A stretch of DNA of 64,000 nucleotides from Orobanche coerulescens (GCA_033398695.1 CM065804.1:124119501-124183500); one strand, 5' to 3'. Counted from the stretch's first letter, positions 23,096 to 36,990 are shown. Numbers and translations: made by a program. The notes: generated from the letters alone by a model not told the origin.

Positions 23096-25356
23096 TGTAA
23101 TATCCGCGTTTTCTATCCTTGGTAATTTCTATTTTTGGTGCATATTCGTTTCGGACAACTCGCCTGGCACTATTTTGTAATTCTGAACCTATTTTGTTCT
23201 TGGAGTTTTCCGTTTAGATGGGTCTTGATAATGTTTTTACGTAATTTCATCTCGTGTTATATTCTGTCTCATGTGTATTCGATTCTCGTTAAACTCGTTC
23301 GATTTCGTCGTTTTCTTACTTCCATGAGTTCGTATGCTTGTGTAGAGCATGTTGCGAGTTTCGGATTGTTAATCCGACGTTGTGTCGTGATTTTCGGATG
23401 TTTGGGCCGTTTTTGTAATTTCCTAGAAGTTTAGGGAATTTGTCCCTTGTTCGACTTTGGTTGTGTACCTCAGATCGTTTTTGGGTTCCGTACTTCCACT
23501 ACGTGTTATTGTTGCCCAAATATCGATCCTTGTTGCTTTTATTCTCCTTCCGGATCATTTTTCGTCATTTTGGGACCCGAGGGGGGGGTGTGGGCCGCGG
23601 CACAAGGATTGTGCGCCGCGGCACACACATCACCCAGGTGTTGCCTAAACAAATCGTACCGTGTGCCGCGGCACAAGGATTGTGCGCCGCGCACACAGCC
23701 AGTCAGTGCCGCGGCACACTTGTCCGTGCCGCGGCACACCCGTGTGACACTTGCCGGCCAAAATCGATCAGACCGCGTGCCGCTGCACACCGGCAGTTGC
23801 CGCTGCACATGCCGAGTCCGAGCGGCACACTTCGGATGAGCCGCGGCACAATGAGCGGTCACCACCACCGGGCACAATTTTGGCTCGTGCCGCGGCAAAG
23901 TTTATCCGAGCCGCGGCACACGGCGCGGTCAGCGCTATATCAGCGTTTTATTCAGCGAAATCACTCATTTCCTCCCCCCTTCTTCAACCGTGCGAGAGAG
24001 AGAGAGTCTTGAGAGGGAGAGTTCCTCCATCTATAACTTAATTGTGTAGATTTCTTCATCCCTTTTCGATCGAGTGGCTCGGATTGCGGATCTAACACGT
24101 GGTTTTTGAATTTGAATGCTTGATTCTTCAAGAGGTAAGAATTCCTTTAACCCTAGTATGAGTTTTGGGGAGGGTTTGGTGGTGATCTTGTGTTTTAATT
24201 CGAATTAACCGATGTTGTTATTAGGTTTTGATAGTATTCTCGCGACCCATGGTTTTCTTGTTTTTGATTGGGATGAAATCCCGTTGTTTTACCATTGACC
24301 GATTTCATTTCCTTATGCGCTCTTGGTGTCCGATGAATTGCCCCAACGGGTAGGATTAGGATTAATTCTTACCTTTCCGCGTTATTGAGACTTGTGTATA
24401 CCGTTATTGTGTTAGGATTGGATTTGGGAGGATTGTTCGGACCGAAACCTATTCCGCCGCTGCTTCCTTCGTTTCGTTTCATACAAGGCAAGTACAAGTA
24501 TAATATTACGTTATGTATGTTGTGATATTCGAAAAGAATTAAGAAATGTGATTTTTGGGTGAGTGAGTTGTGTTCCTACAAACCGAAGTGTCCGACGGGA
24601 TGTCTGGGGGTCGATACTAAGGGGTACGGCCGCGGAAGTGGACTTGGGTGCGTGTGTGATTGAACTTCCACCCGGAGTGTCCGACGGGATGTCTGGGGGT
24701 CGATACTAAGGGGTACGGCCGCGGAAGTGATATCCCACCCGGAGTGTTCGACGGGATGTCTGGGGGTCGATACTAAGGGGTACGGCCACGGGATACCAGT
24801 TGTGAATTTGTGATATCGTGATGATTGGAAATTGATGTGATTGCCAATGTAGTATTCCGGAATATATATGTGGCAAATGACCTATGTTTGAGATGATTGT
24901 GTAAAACCGTATTTTTGTATATAATGTTGTGTAATTGTGTACTTGCACTAGCTATTCGAATGCTAACCCCTTAAATGGGGGAAATGCGTCTTATGCATTT
25001 CTGTACCGGAGAGCCGAGGAGCAGTACGGGCACGCACGCGAAGGATGGGATGGCTTGATGATAGCGGCTCGAGTCTGTATTGTTTATTTTTATGTTTTGT
25101 CATTGCATATGTCGATTATTGGAGTTAAACTGTTTATTCTTGAACTTGGTTTAAGTCCCCTGCGTGGGCAACGAATTGATATTTACATTATGTTTTATGT
25201 ACTCCGTTGAAATGTTTTGGCCGAGGCCACGGCTCTATTTACTTTTGAGTGCATCTTTTGGGGTTTTCATCGTGGTTATGTGTCATGTGTTAGCCTGGTA
25301 GACCTCAAGAGGGTTCTACGGCGTGTAATGTCCCATTTGTGAATTGGGGTGTTACA
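23096..25356 (+). mobile_element. 3' LTR of element B
   Basis: 2261 bp, TG...CA. Its first difference from the 5' LTR is about 370 bp in, where CCTCAGATCG here reads CCTCGATCG there. Later differences cluster in the GC-rich block and at CTG/CAG (GTCTGGGGG here, GTCCGGGG in two of the 5' subrepeats). Confidence 0.95.
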
Positions 25357-25361
25357 GTATC
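25357..25361. other. Target-site duplication, right, of element B
   Basis: GTATC, identical to 16018-16022. The interrupted LTR of C resumes immediately after it. Confidence 0.95.
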
Positions 25362-26943
25362 AGGCCCCAGAGGTCCCGTCGAACCGTCCCCAGGTGGAAG
25401 AACATCAACGCATGCACCCAAGTCCACGTCCGTGGCCGTACCCATTAGTATCGGCCCCCAGAGGCCCCATGCCATCCCCAGGTGGAAGAGTAACCAATAC
25501 AATCATTCAATAAACCAGTTTACATCATTCGCATCAAAACCGTACACACATAATGAAACATAATACATGTACTTGCCTTGGAAAATACGACGCGAAGGAA
25601 ACGACGAAGGAATAGGTTACGATCCGAACAATCCTCTCAAATATGACCCTAACACAATAATGATATACAACCAATCTCAACATCATGAATAAGAAGAAAT
25701 TCATCCTAGTTCTACCCGTTGGGACAATTCATCGGACACCACGAGCGCATAAGGAAATGAAATCGGTCAATGGTGTAATAACGGGATTTCATCCCAACCA
25801 ATAACAAGAAAACCAAGGGTCACGAGTATACTATCAAAATCTAACAACAACATCGGTTAATTCGGATTAAAACACAAGATCACCACCAAACCCTCCCCAA
25901 AATCATACTAGGGTCTAAGGAGTTCTTACCTCTTGAAGAATCAAGCACTCTAATCCGAAAACCACGTGTTAGATCCGCAATCCGAGCCACCCGATCGAAA
26001 AGAGATGAAGAAATTTACACAATCAAGTGATAGATGGAGGAAATCTCCTCTCAAGCCACTCTCTCGTATGGTTGAAGAAGGGAAGGGAAATGAATGACTC
26101 ACGCCGAATAAAACGCAGATATAGCGATCACAGCGTTGTGTGCATGGCTCGGATAAATCAGGCCGGCACAGTGGCCAAAAATTGTGCCCTGATCGGCCGA
26201 CCGCCGTTGTGCCGCGGCTCATTCGAAGTGCCGCGGCGCAGATTCGCATGTGCCGCGGCCGCCGGATCGTGCCGCGGCACGCTGCATGGCCGGTTTTGGC
26301 CGGCAAGTGCCACAGCCGTGTGCCGCGACAAGTGTGCCGCGACATCGACTGGCCAGAAGCCGCGGCGCACAATCCTTGTGCCGCGCACACGATGCGCTTT
26401 GCTGCCAACAATCGGGTGATGTGTGTGCCGCGGCGCACAATCCTTGTGCCGCGGCCCCCACCCCGGTCCCAAAAAGACGAAAAATGATCCGGAAAGAGAA
26501 TAAAAGCAATAGGAATCGATATTTGGGCAACAATAACACGAAATGGAAGTACGGAACCCCAAAACGATCTGAGGTACACAACCAAAGTCGAACAAGGAAC
26601 AAATTCCCTAAACTTCTAGGAAATTACAAAAACGGCCCAAACATCCGAAAATCATGATACAACGTCGTATAACAATTCGAAACTCACAACATGCTCTACT
26701 CAAACATACGAGCTCATAGAAGTAAGAAAATGATGAAATCGAACGAGTTTAACGAGAATCGAATACACATAAGACAAAATATACCACAAGATGAAATTAC
26801 GCAAAAACATCATCGAGACCCGTCCAAGCGGAGAACTCCACGAACAAAACAGGTTCAGAATTCCAAAATAAAGCAAGAGAGTTATCCAAACGAATATACA
26901 CTAAAAATAGAAATTACTAAAAATAGAAAACGCGGATATTACA
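25362..26943 (-). mobile_element. Terminal LTR of C, inner part
   Basis: Continues the LTR interrupted at 16022 and ends in GGATATTACA, the reverse complement of TGTAATATCC. Together with 15370-16022 the LTR is about 2235 bp. It includes the GC palindrome cluster at about 26150-26460. Confidence 0.92.
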
Positions 26944-26946
26944 TTA

Positions 26947-26954
26947 TCTCCTCT
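26947..26954 (-). other. Polypurine tract of copy C
   Basis: TCTCCTCT on the + strand, AGAGGAGA in the element sense, 3 bp from the LTR. One purine shorter than in D. Confidence 0.75.
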
Positions 26955-26975
26955 AAAAATAAGTTTCGTCCAAAC

Positions 26976-29910
26976 TTACAACACGAATAACTCGGGGTAT
27001 CTCGACCTCATACTCTCCTCCGTTTCCCACGTGGCTTCCTCGGATCCATGCCTCGACCACTGCACTTTGACCAAAGGAATGGTTTTGTGCCTGAGTTGCT
27101 TCACCCGACGCTCTAAGATCTGAATCGGCCTCTCCTCGAAGGTAATGTCGGGCCCCAACTCGATCTCTCCAAAATCAATAATATGGCTAGGGTCCGATAC
27201 GTACTTCCTAAGTTTGGAAACATGAAATACGTTATGCACGTGGCTCAGGGACGGCGGCAAGCCTAACCGATACGCAAGCTCTCCAACTCTATCTAAAATC
27301 TCGAATGGTCCAATAAACCTCGGACTAAGTTTACCCTTCCGGCCGAAGCGGTAAACTCCCCGTGTCGGCGACACCTTAAGCAGCACATGGTCTCCCACCT
27401 CAAACTCCAACGGCCGGCAACGTGTATCGGCATAAGACTTCTGCCGACTCTGGGCCGTCAACAATCTATCACGAATCAGGGTAATCTTCTCTCTCGTCTC
27501 AACTATCATGTCGGGCTCGGTACCAATCAGCTCGGACGCATCATCCCAACACAACGGCAATCTGCACCTCCTCCCATACAACGCTTCGAAAGGTGCCATT
27601 TTGATCGAGGCATGCCAACTATTGTTGTACGTGAACTCGATCAACGACAAGTGTGTCTCCCAATCATCCTTCCAATCTAAGGCACAGGCTCTCAACATAT
27701 CCTCCAACATCTGGATCGTCCGCTCCGACTGTCCGTCAGTCTGAGGGTGGTAAGACGTACTGAGTCTCAACTCAGTCCCCAAAGCTCGATGAACCGCCTG
27801 CCAAAAATGTGATACAAATCGGCCATCACGATCTGAAACAATACTCTTAGGAGTCCCATGCAATCTCACGATCTCCGCAATAAACACTCGGGCCAGCCTC
27901 TCCGGTCCCCAAGTATCCTTAATACTCAGAAAGTGAGCTGATTTGGTTAGTCGATCAACAATAACCCAAATCATGTTCATTCCGGTCCGAGTCCTAGGCA
28001 TCCTTAATGAAGTCCATAGAGATGTCTTCCCATTTCCATTCCTAATGGGAAGTGGTCGTAGCAACCCCGCGGTCGCCGATGCTCAATCTTAACTCGCCGA
28101 CAGTCAAACACTTCGCCACAAACTCGCTAACATCCGTCTTCAAATTACTCCACCAAGAGTTGCTCCTCACATCCTTGTACATTTTACTCGTACCAGATGT
28201 ATGGAGTAAGGTGTAGCATGAGCTTCACTCAAGATCTTCTGTCTCACCAACAACACTCGGTACACAAAGTCCGCCGCGAAACCTCAAAACTCCATCATCG
28301 TGAACCACAAATCCAGGGCTTTCCCTTCCTCACATCCTCCTCACTGACTAAAAACGGATCATCATAATTGTTTCGCCTTGATATCATCAAGGAGGAAGTG
28401 ATCTCCAACGCACATAATCGCCTGGACTCTCTCGAACCCAAACCTCAATATTTTGGCAAATAAAATCTCGCTGGATCCTACTCTGTGGTGTAAGTACCTC
28501 TAACATCTGTAATGCCATCGGCTTCCGGCTCAACGCATCAGCCACTACGTTAGCCTTACCCGGGTGGTAAAGTATCTCGAGGTCGTAATCTTTAATTAGC
28601 TCCAACCACCTGCGCTGTCTCATATTCAACTCTTTCTGACTGAAGATATACTTCAGACTCTTGTGGTCCGTAAAAATCTTACAAGACGATCCATAGAGAT
28701 AATGCCTCCATATCTTTAAGGTGAAAACGACCGCAGCTAACTTCAAATCGTGTGTGGGATAATTTACCTCATAAGGTTTCAATTGGCGGGACGCATAAGC
28801 AATCACTCTGTCTCTCTGCATCAAAACACATCCTAGACCAAGGCCCGAAGCATCACTATACATTACGAAATCCTCGTTCCCCTGAGGCAATGCTAAAACG
28901 GGTGCGGTAGTCAGACGTCTCTTTAACTCACAAAGCCGTCCCGCCTGTCTGCACCCACTCGAACTTCGAGTTTTCTAGAGCAACCGAGTGAGTGGTCTAG
29001 TGATCTTAGAAAATCCTCAACGAATCTGGTAATAGCCGGAAAGACCTGAAAACTCCTCACCTCCTTCACATTCTTAGGCGGCTCCCAAGCCATCACCGCT
29101 CTATCTTCGCGGATCTACCCGAACTCCTCTGCTGAATCACATGCCCGAGGAACGCTACTTCTCGAGCAAACTCACACTTAGAGAACTTCGCGTACAACCG
29201 CTCAACCTCAAAGTGTCTAATACAATCCGGAGATGTAAGGCGTGCTCCTCACGACTCCGTGAGTAGATCAGAATGTCATCGATAAAGACGACTACGAATT
29301 TATCTAGATACTCAATAAAAACTTTGTTCATTAACTGCATGAACACTGCTGGGGCATTAGTTAGCCCGAAAGGCATAACCACAAACTCGTAATGGCCATA
29401 TCTCGTCCGAAAGGCAGCTTTCGGTATATCAATGTCCCGAATCCTCAACTGGTAGTAACCCAATCGCAAGTCAATCTTCGAAAAGACTGTCGCCCCCTGT
29501 AGCTGATCAAACAAGTCGTCGATCCGGGGCAATGGGTATTTATTTTTGATGGTCAGCTTGTTTAATTCTCGATAATCGATGCATAAACGAAGCGATCCAT
29601 CCTTCTTCTTAACAAAGAGTACGGGCGCACCCCAAGGCGATGCGCTCGGTCGAATATACCCTTTATCTAACAATTCTCCCAACTGATTCTTCAACTCTAA
29701 CATTTCCGACGGTGCCATACGGTACGGTGCTCGAGAAATAGGGGCTGCATTCGGCTCAAGATCGATAGGAAACTCCACCTCTCGCTGCGGTGGTACTCCT
29801 GGCAAGTCGTCTGGGAAAACATCGGGATACTCACAAACAACTGGAATTGACGACATGTCAATTCCACCATCCTCCGCCTGCAGAGCGTAACACCAATAGC
29901 CGACACAACC
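26976..29910 (-). pseudogene. pol: Copy C pol: RT, RNase H, integrase, chromodomain
   Basis: RT is open from 29910 down to about 29155, with the FIDD box near 29275. It then breaks up, again at CAG/CTG-rich spots. RNase H is open at 28890-28387 ([20 protein letters not shown]). The HHCC finger region (about 28350-28080) is frameshifted. From 28064 to 26976 a 362-codon frame covers most of integrase (DRDG, QTDGQSERT), the GPY-like IGPFEIL segment and a complete chromodomain ending in PELFVL, the best-preserved integrase C-terminus in the window. A 2-bp loss before the MPRTRT motif (about 28003) is shared with D. RT and protease are in one frame apart from the amber codon at 29911-29913. Confidence 0.9.
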
Positions 29911-31547
29911 CTAGTTCAGAAGTTTCATCGCCTTTAAGGCACTAATCACACTTCCCGATCTCCCCGGCTTTCGACCGATGAGGGTATGCTCGGTGCCGTC
30001 CTCGGCTACTATCGAGATGGTACGAGTCCGATAGTTCATTATAGCACCGTGACGCTCTAACCAATCGTCCCCGAGGATTAAATCCTCACCCTTAAGGTCT
30101 ATAACAATGAGATTCGAGGGCCAATCTCGGCTCCCGATCCTCACGGGGCAATCCCTAACTTCCCGGTCCCCAACCATACGATCCCCGCTAGGCGTACCCA
30201 CCACAAACGGTTCACACTCAAACAAGCAGTTAAAGCCAATACGATTCACACAATCCGATGCAATAAAGGAATGGGTAGCACCCGAATCAAAAAGCACGGA
30301 AACTGGATGAGTAAGGATCTGAGTGGTACCTGACGCCACCGGAATGTCTGCCTCCTCTGTGCGCCTCATCTGATACAATCGGGGGTGAACTGAACCCGAA
30401 CTCGAGGCTGCATGGCGATCCGGCTGACCCCGACCCCTACCACGACCCGAACCCTGCGGAACATGAGTGGCTGGAATACTGTGATCCTTCTGATCGGTAG
30501 TGGTAGTCGGAACTCTAGCGGCCCTGGTGGCCCTCTCACAATGAGCTGCCCGATGTCCGGTGTGTCCGCAAGTAAAGCAAGCAACTAACGGAAATGGGCA
30601 ATCCTTCATAACGTGCTCGGCCGATCGCAATTAAAACAAACTCTCCCGCCAAAGCAGATCGACCGAACGGTTACCACAGGATCCACCGGCCCGATGAAAC
30701 GGCCTCTTCCCCGGTGTAGGAGGAAAACGATACTCAAAATCGCCCACCTTTACTGCCGAGAACCCGGGTAGTCTTCGCTTCTTAGCTTCCGTAACCGTCT
30801 CTCGATTCCGGACAGCCATCTCGATCGCGCAGCGCGATCCCGGTATTCCTTCAAAGTGGCACACATGAGCGGTGCCATATCGCCCGATATGCGGCTTCAT
30901 GCGCATATTGAAGTAACGGATTTTATCACCTCCGTTCTCACTTGATCTCTTACGAAACCCAATCACGATTGTAAGAAATGATGGCACGAGAAATAGGCAC
31001 ATCCCGAGGTGTAGCGGTGAAGAATTCCACAATTCTGCGCTCCTTGATCAAGGTGGACAATACTGCCTTCCATAGCAGCCTTGAATTCCTCCCAAGTAGC
31101 TCGACGGTCTCTGGGCACAACGGCCTCCCACCATTCCGCAGCTTCCTTATCCAGGAGGTACTGGGCGATATGTACCCTCCTGTCTTCAGGACAAGCTACG
31201 GCATCAAAGGTCTTGGACAACTAAAAGAGCCAATTCTCCCAACCGAGGGAGTCAGAAGCTCCGGAGAAACGAGGAGGGTGCATCTTAGTCACCGTCTGAA
31301 GCCATTTACTAGCCTCCTCTTCTGGTGTCGGGGGCGGATTATGGCGTCCACCCTGAGCTATCTGAGCAAGTTGGGCTACCAACTGCTGAAGTACGGCAGT
31401 AGCCCCGGCGTCGGCATTATTACCCGACGGCACTAAATGAGAGGCTGAGTCCGCAGAGGACTGAGAAAGTGAGCCCTCCTCATTATCAGCACCCCGACCA
31501 CGGCCTCGGCCGCGTCCCCTAGCCGATCTACCACGACCTCTCAACAT
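29911..31547 (-). pseudogene. gag: Copy C gag and protease, broken
   Basis: The ATG at 31547 begins an Arg/Gly-rich N-terminus. The frame is open for about 108 codons to an amber codon at 31221-31223, where other copies have CAG (Gln in FQLS), and continues in frame beyond it before shifting near 31060. The downstream frame 30630-29911 carries the second CCHC knuckle (CFTCGHTGHRAAHC), the Arg/Gly-rich linker, protease DSGATHSF at about 30275, and DLILGDDWL. It stops at 29911-29913, again CAG in the sister copies. The first knuckle is damaged just upstream (around 30625-30655). Role as for the other gag-protease copies. Confidence 0.87.
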
Positions 31548-31790
31548 ACTGAAGGGAAATAAGAAAGGAACAAGATCAGAGAGATTCACAATTCACAAGG
31601 TTGGTAACACAAGTCACGATTCCGAACAGCGCAAGAAAACGAATTACAGAAATATAAGAGTTCGAGGAGACTTACAGCCACGGGTCGCACGAAAAGACGG
31701 TAGCATGATGATATTAGGCTCAACGACTGACTCTAATGATTCAACTGACAGACCCAAAATTCACTGACAGTCTAGGTATTCAAAACCTAA

Positions 31791-31802
31791 GCTCTGATAC
31801 CA
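31791..31802 (-). other. Primer binding site of copy C
   Basis: GCTCTGATACCA on the + strand, TGGTATCAGAGC in the element sense: the canonical plant initiator-Met-tRNA site, 4 bp from the shared LTR. Confidence 0.92.
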
Positions 31803-31806
31803 TAAA

Positions 31807-34033
31807 TGTAACACCCCAATTCACAACTGGGACATTACACGCCGTAGAACCCTCGTGAGGTCTACCAGGATAACACTTGACATAAAAACCACAAGGTAAT
31901 CCCGAATGATGCACTCAAAGGTAAATAAGTCCGTGGCCTCGGCCAAAACATTTTTAACGTAAGACATGAACAGAGATTAAATACTAATTCATTGCCCACG
32001 CAGGGGACTTAAACCAAGTTTCAAAATAGACAGTCTAACTTCAATACTCGACAATGCCATGACAAAACATAAAAATGCAGACTCGAGCCACATCATCAAG
32101 CCAGCCCATCCTTTGCATGCATGTCCCGTGCCTGCTCCTCAGCCCTCCTGCACGAAATGCATAAGACGATTTCCATTTAAGGGGTTAGCATTCGAATAGC
32201 TAGTGCAAGTACACAATTACACAACATTATATACATACACGATTCAACGCAAACAAGTCATTAGGAAAAACCATTTCAAAAATCATTATTCCGGAATATC
32301 ACATTTACACCACTTCAATATATTATCAAGCTTTCCACATCGCAATTATCCACGTTTGGTAACTCGCGACCGTACCCATTAGTATAGGCCCCCAGAGGTC
32401 CCGTCGGACCGTCCCCAGGTGAGAAACCACTTCCGCGGCCGTACCCATTAGTATCGGCCCCCAGAGGTCCCGTCGAACCGTCCCCAGGTGGAAGAACATC
32501 AACGCACGCACCCAAGTCCACTTCCGTGGCCGTACCCATTAGTATCGGCCCCCAGAGGCCCCATGCCATCCCCAGGTGGAAGAGTAACCAATACAATCGT
32601 TCAATAAACCAGTTTACATCTTTCGCATCAAAACCGTACACACATAATGAAATATAATACATGTACTTGCCTTGGAAAATACGACGCGAAGGAAACGACG
32701 AAGGAATAGGTTACGATCTGAACAATCCTCTCAAATCCGACCCTAACACAATAATGATATACAACCAATCTCAACATCATGAATAAGAAGAAATTCATCC
32801 TAGTTCTACCTCTTGGGACAATTCATCGGACACCACGAGCGAATAAGGAAATGAAATCGGTCAATGGTGTAATAACGGGATTTCATCCCAACCAATAATA
32901 AGAAAACCAAGGGTCACGAGTATACTATCAAAATCTAACAACAACATCGGTTAATTCGGATTAAAACACAAGATCACCACCAAACCCTCCCCAAAATCAT
33001 ACTAGGGTCAAAGGAGTTCTTACCTCTTGAAGAATCAAGCACTCTAATCCGAAAACCACGTGTTAGATCCGCAATCCGAGCCACCCGATCGAAAAGAGAT
33101 GAAGAAATTTACACAATCAAGTGATAGATGGAGGAAATCTCCCTCTCAAGCCACTCTCTCGTATGGTTGAAGAAGGGAAGGGAAATGAGTGACTCACGCT
33201 GAATAAAAACGCAGATATAGCGCTGACCGCGTTGTGTGCCGCGGCTCAGATAAATCGTGCGCGCACAGGCCAAAAATTGTGCCGGTGATCGGCCGACCGC
33301 CGTTGTGCCGCGGCTCATTCGAAGTGTGGCGCGCAGATTCGCATGTGCCGCAGCCGCTGGGACCGTGCCGCGCACGCGGTACTGGTTTTGGCCGGCAAGT
33401 GCCACAGGGGTGTGCCGCGACACTGACTCGGCTGTGTGCCGCGGCGCACAATCCTTGTGCCGCGGCACACGGTACAGTTTGCTCGGCCAACAACTGGGTG
33501 ATGTGTGTGCCGCGGCGCACAATCCTTGTGCCGCGGCCCACACCCCCCCTCGTGTCCCAAAATGACGAAAAATGATCCGGAAAGAGAATAAAAGCAATAG
33601 GAATCGATATTTGGGCAACAATAACACGAAATGGAAGTACGGAACCCCAAAACGATCTTAGGTACACAACCAAAGTCGAACAAGGAACAAATTCCCTAAA
33701 TTTCTAGGAAATTACAAAAACGGCCCAAACATCCGAAAATCACGATACAACGTCGTATAACAATTCGAAACTCACAACATGCTCTACTCAAACATACGAG
33801 CTCATGGAAGTAAGAAAATGATGAAATCGAACGAGTCTAACGAGAATCGAATACACATGAGACAAAATATACCACAAGATGAAATTACGCAAAAACATCA
33901 TCGAGACCCGTCCAAGCGGAGAACTCCACGAACAAAACAGGTTCAGAATTCCAAAATAGTGCCAAGCGAGTTATCCGAAACGAATATACACTAAAAATAG
34001 AAATTACTAAAAATAGAAAACGCGGATATTACA
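31807..34033 (-). mobile_element. Shared middle LTR of the C/D compound
   Basis: 2227 bp, TGTAACACC...GATATTACA on the + strand. It serves as 5' LTR of C and 3' LTR of D, with a primer site on one side and a polypurine tract on the other. No target duplication borders it, as expected for an internal LTR of a tandem element. The GC palindrome cluster is at about 33225-33545 and the subrepeats at 32362-32590. Confidence 0.92.
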
Positions 34034-34036
34034 TTA

Positions 34037-34045
34037 TCTCCCTCT
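34037..34045 (-). other. Polypurine tract of copy D
   Basis: TCTCCCTCT on the + strand, AGAGGGAGA in the element sense, next to the shared LTR. Confidence 0.8.
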
Positions 34046-34068
34046 AAAAATAAGTTTCGTCCCGAAAC

Positions 34069-36990
34069 TTACAACACGAATAACTCGGGGTATCTCGACC
34101 TCATACTCTCCTCCGTTTCCCACGTGGCTTCCTCGGATCCATGCCTCGACCACTGCACTTTGACCAAAGGAATGGTTTTGTGCCTGAGTTGCTTCACCCG
34201 ACGCTCTAAGATCTGAATCGGCCTCTCCTCGAAGGTAATGTCGGGCCCCAACTCGATCTCTCCAAAATCAATAATATGGCTAGGGTCCGATACGTACTTC
34301 CTAAGTTTGGAAACATGAAATACGTTATGCACGTGGCTCAGGGACGGCGGCAAGCCTAACCGATATGCAAGCTCTCCAACTCTATCTAAAATCTCGAATG
34401 GTCCAATAAACCTCGGACTAAGTTTACCCTTCCGGCCGAAGCGGTAAACTCCCCGTGTCGGCGACACCTTAAGCAGCACATGGTCTCCCACCTCAAACTC
34501 CAACGGCCGGCGACGTGTATCGGCATAAGACTTCTGCCGACTCTGGGCCGTCAACAATCTATCACGAATCAGGGTAATCTTCTCTCTCGTCTCAAAATCA
34601 TGTCGGGCTCGGTACCAATCAGCTCGGACGCATCATCCCAACACAACGGCGATCTGCACCTCCTCCCATACAACGCTTCGAAAGGTGCCATTTTGATCGA
34701 GGCATGCCAACTATTGTTGTACGTGAACTCGATCAACGACAAGTGTGTCTCCCAATCATCCTTCCAATCTAAGGCACAGGCTCTCAACATATCCTCCAAC
34801 GTCTGGATCGTCCGCTCCGACTGTCCGTCAGTCTGAGGGTGGTAAGACGTACTGAGTCTCAACTCAGTCCCCAAAGCTCGATGAACACTTTGCCAAAAAT
34901 GTGATACAAATCGGCCATCACGATCCGAAACAATACTCTTAGGAGTCCCATGCAATCTCACGATCTCCGCAATAAACACTCGGCCACCTCTCCGGTCCCC
35001 AAGTATCCTTAATACTCGGGAAAGTGAGCTGATTTGGTTAATTGATCAACAATAACCCAAATCATGTTCATTCCGGTCCGAGTCCTAGGCATCCCTAATG
35101 AAGTCCATAGAGATGTCTTCCCATTTCCATTCTAATGGGAAGTGGTCGTAGCAACCCCGCGGGTCGCCGATGCTCAATCTTAACCTGCCGACAGTCAAAC
35201 ACTTCGCCACAAACTCGCTAACATCCGTCTTCAAATTACTCCACCAAGAGTTGCTCCTCACATCCTTGTACATTTTACTCGTATCAGATGTATGGAGTAA
35301 GGTGTAGCATGAGCTTCACTCAAGATCTTCTGTCTCACTCAACAACACTCGGTACACAAAGTCTCGCCACGAAACCTCAAAACTCCATCATCGTGAACCA
35401 CAAATCCAGGGCTTTCCCCTTCCTCACATCCTCCTCACTGGACTAAAAACGGATCATCATACTGTTTCGCCTTGATATCATTAGTCAAGGACGAAGTGAT
35501 CTCCAACGCATATAATCGCCTGGACTCTCTGAACCCAAACCTCAATATTTTGGCAAATAAAATCTCGCCGATCCTACTGTGGTGTAAGTACCTCTAACAT
35601 CCGTAATGCCATCGGCTTCCGGCTCAACGCATCACCACTACGTTAGCCTTACCCGGTGGTAAAGTATCTCGAGGTCGTAATCTTTAATTAGCTCCAACCA
35701 CCTGCTACTGTCTCATATTCAACTCTTTCGATCAAGATATACTTCGACTCTTGTGGTCCGTAAAAATCTTACAAGACGATCCATAGAGATAGTGCCTCCA
35801 TATCTTTAAGGCGAAAACGACCGCACTAACTCCAAATCGTATGGGATAATTTACCTCATAAGGTTTCAATTGGCGGGACGCATAAGCAATCACTCTGTCT
35901 CTCTGCATCAAAACACATCCTAGACCAAGGCCCAAAGCATCACTATACACTACGAAATCCTCGTTCCCCGAGGCAATGCTAAAACGGGTGCGGTAGTCGA
36001 CGTCTCTTTAACTCGTCAAAGCCGCCCCGCTGCTTGCACCCACTCGAACTTCCGAAGCTCGGAGCAACCGAGTGAGTGGTCTAGCGATCTTAGAAAATCC
36101 CTCAACGAATCTGCGGTAATAGCCGGCAAGACCCAGAAAACTCCTCACCTCCTTCACATTCTTAGGCGGCTCCCAAGCCATCACTGCCTCTATCTTCTGC
36201 GGATCTACCCGAACTCCCTCTGCTGAAATCACATGCCCGAGGAACGTCACTTCCTTGAGCCAAAACTCACACTTAGAGAACTTCGCGTACAACTGCTCAG
36301 CCCTCAAAGTGTCTAATACAATCCGGAGATGTAAGGCGTGCTCCTCACGACTCCGTGAGTAGATCAGAATGTCATCGATAAAGATGACTACGAATTTATC
36401 TAGATACTCAATAAAAACTTTGTTCATTAACTGCATGAACACTGCTGGGGCATTAGTTAGCCCGAAAGGCATAACCACAAACTCGTAATGGCCATATCTC
36501 GTCCGAAAGGCAGCTTTCGGTATATCGATGTCCCGAATCCTCAACTGGTAGTAACCCGATCGCAAGTCAATCTTCGAAAAGACTGTCGCCCCCTGTAGCT
36601 GATCAAACAAGTCGTCGATCCGGGGCAATGGGTATTTATTTTTGATGGTCAGCTTGTTTAATTCTCGATAAACGATGCATAAACGAAGCGATCCATCCTT
36701 CTTCTTAACAAAGAGTACAGGCGCACCCCAAGGCGATGCGCTCGGTCGAATATACCCTTTATCTAACAATTCTCCCAACTGATTCTTCAACTCTAACATT
36801 TCCGACGGTGCCATATGGTACGGTGCTCGAGAAATAGGGGCTGCATTCGGCTCAAGATCGATAGGAAACTCCACCTCTCGCTGCGGTGGTAATCCCAGCA
36901 AGTCGTCTGGGAAAACATCGGGATACTCACAAACAACTGGAATTGACGACATGTCAATTCCACCATCCTCCGCCTGCAGAGCGTAACACC
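34069..36990 (-). pseudogene. pol: Copy D pol: RT, RNase H, integrase, chromodomain
   Basis: The RT frame is continuous with the protease frame, running from 37315 down to 36008. This is direct evidence that the family encodes Gag-Pol without a programmed frameshift between protease and RT. It contains LRSGYYQ and the FIDD box at about 36375, and breaks at about 36055. RNase H is partial (35950-35732). Integrase survives as three frames: 35273-35085 (HHCC region, with the Asn-Ser-Trp-Trp variant shared with C), 34979-34569 (DRDG, QTDGQSERT) and 34557-34069 (GPY-like segment and chromodomain). Gaps between the frames are mostly single-base losses at CAG/CTG. The copy is non-functional as written. 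Confidence 0.9.

Larger units (their letters stand above)
16023..25356 (+). mobile_element. Complete nested chromovirus element B
   Basis: Complete by structure: LTR 16023-18259, primer site 18264-18275, internal region to 23095, polypurine tract 23084-23092, LTR 23096-25356, and a perfect GTATC duplication on both sides. It is inserted in the opposite orientation within the terminal LTR of C. The first ~370 bp of its two LTRs read as identical, which implies a recent insertion, yet its coding region carries more small indels than the other copies. Confidence 0.95.

Noticed and set aside
30978..31436. 152-codon + strand open frame and similar antisense frames opposite gag and integrase
   Set aside because: Shadow of the minus-strand gag frame, which has clear Gag motifs.
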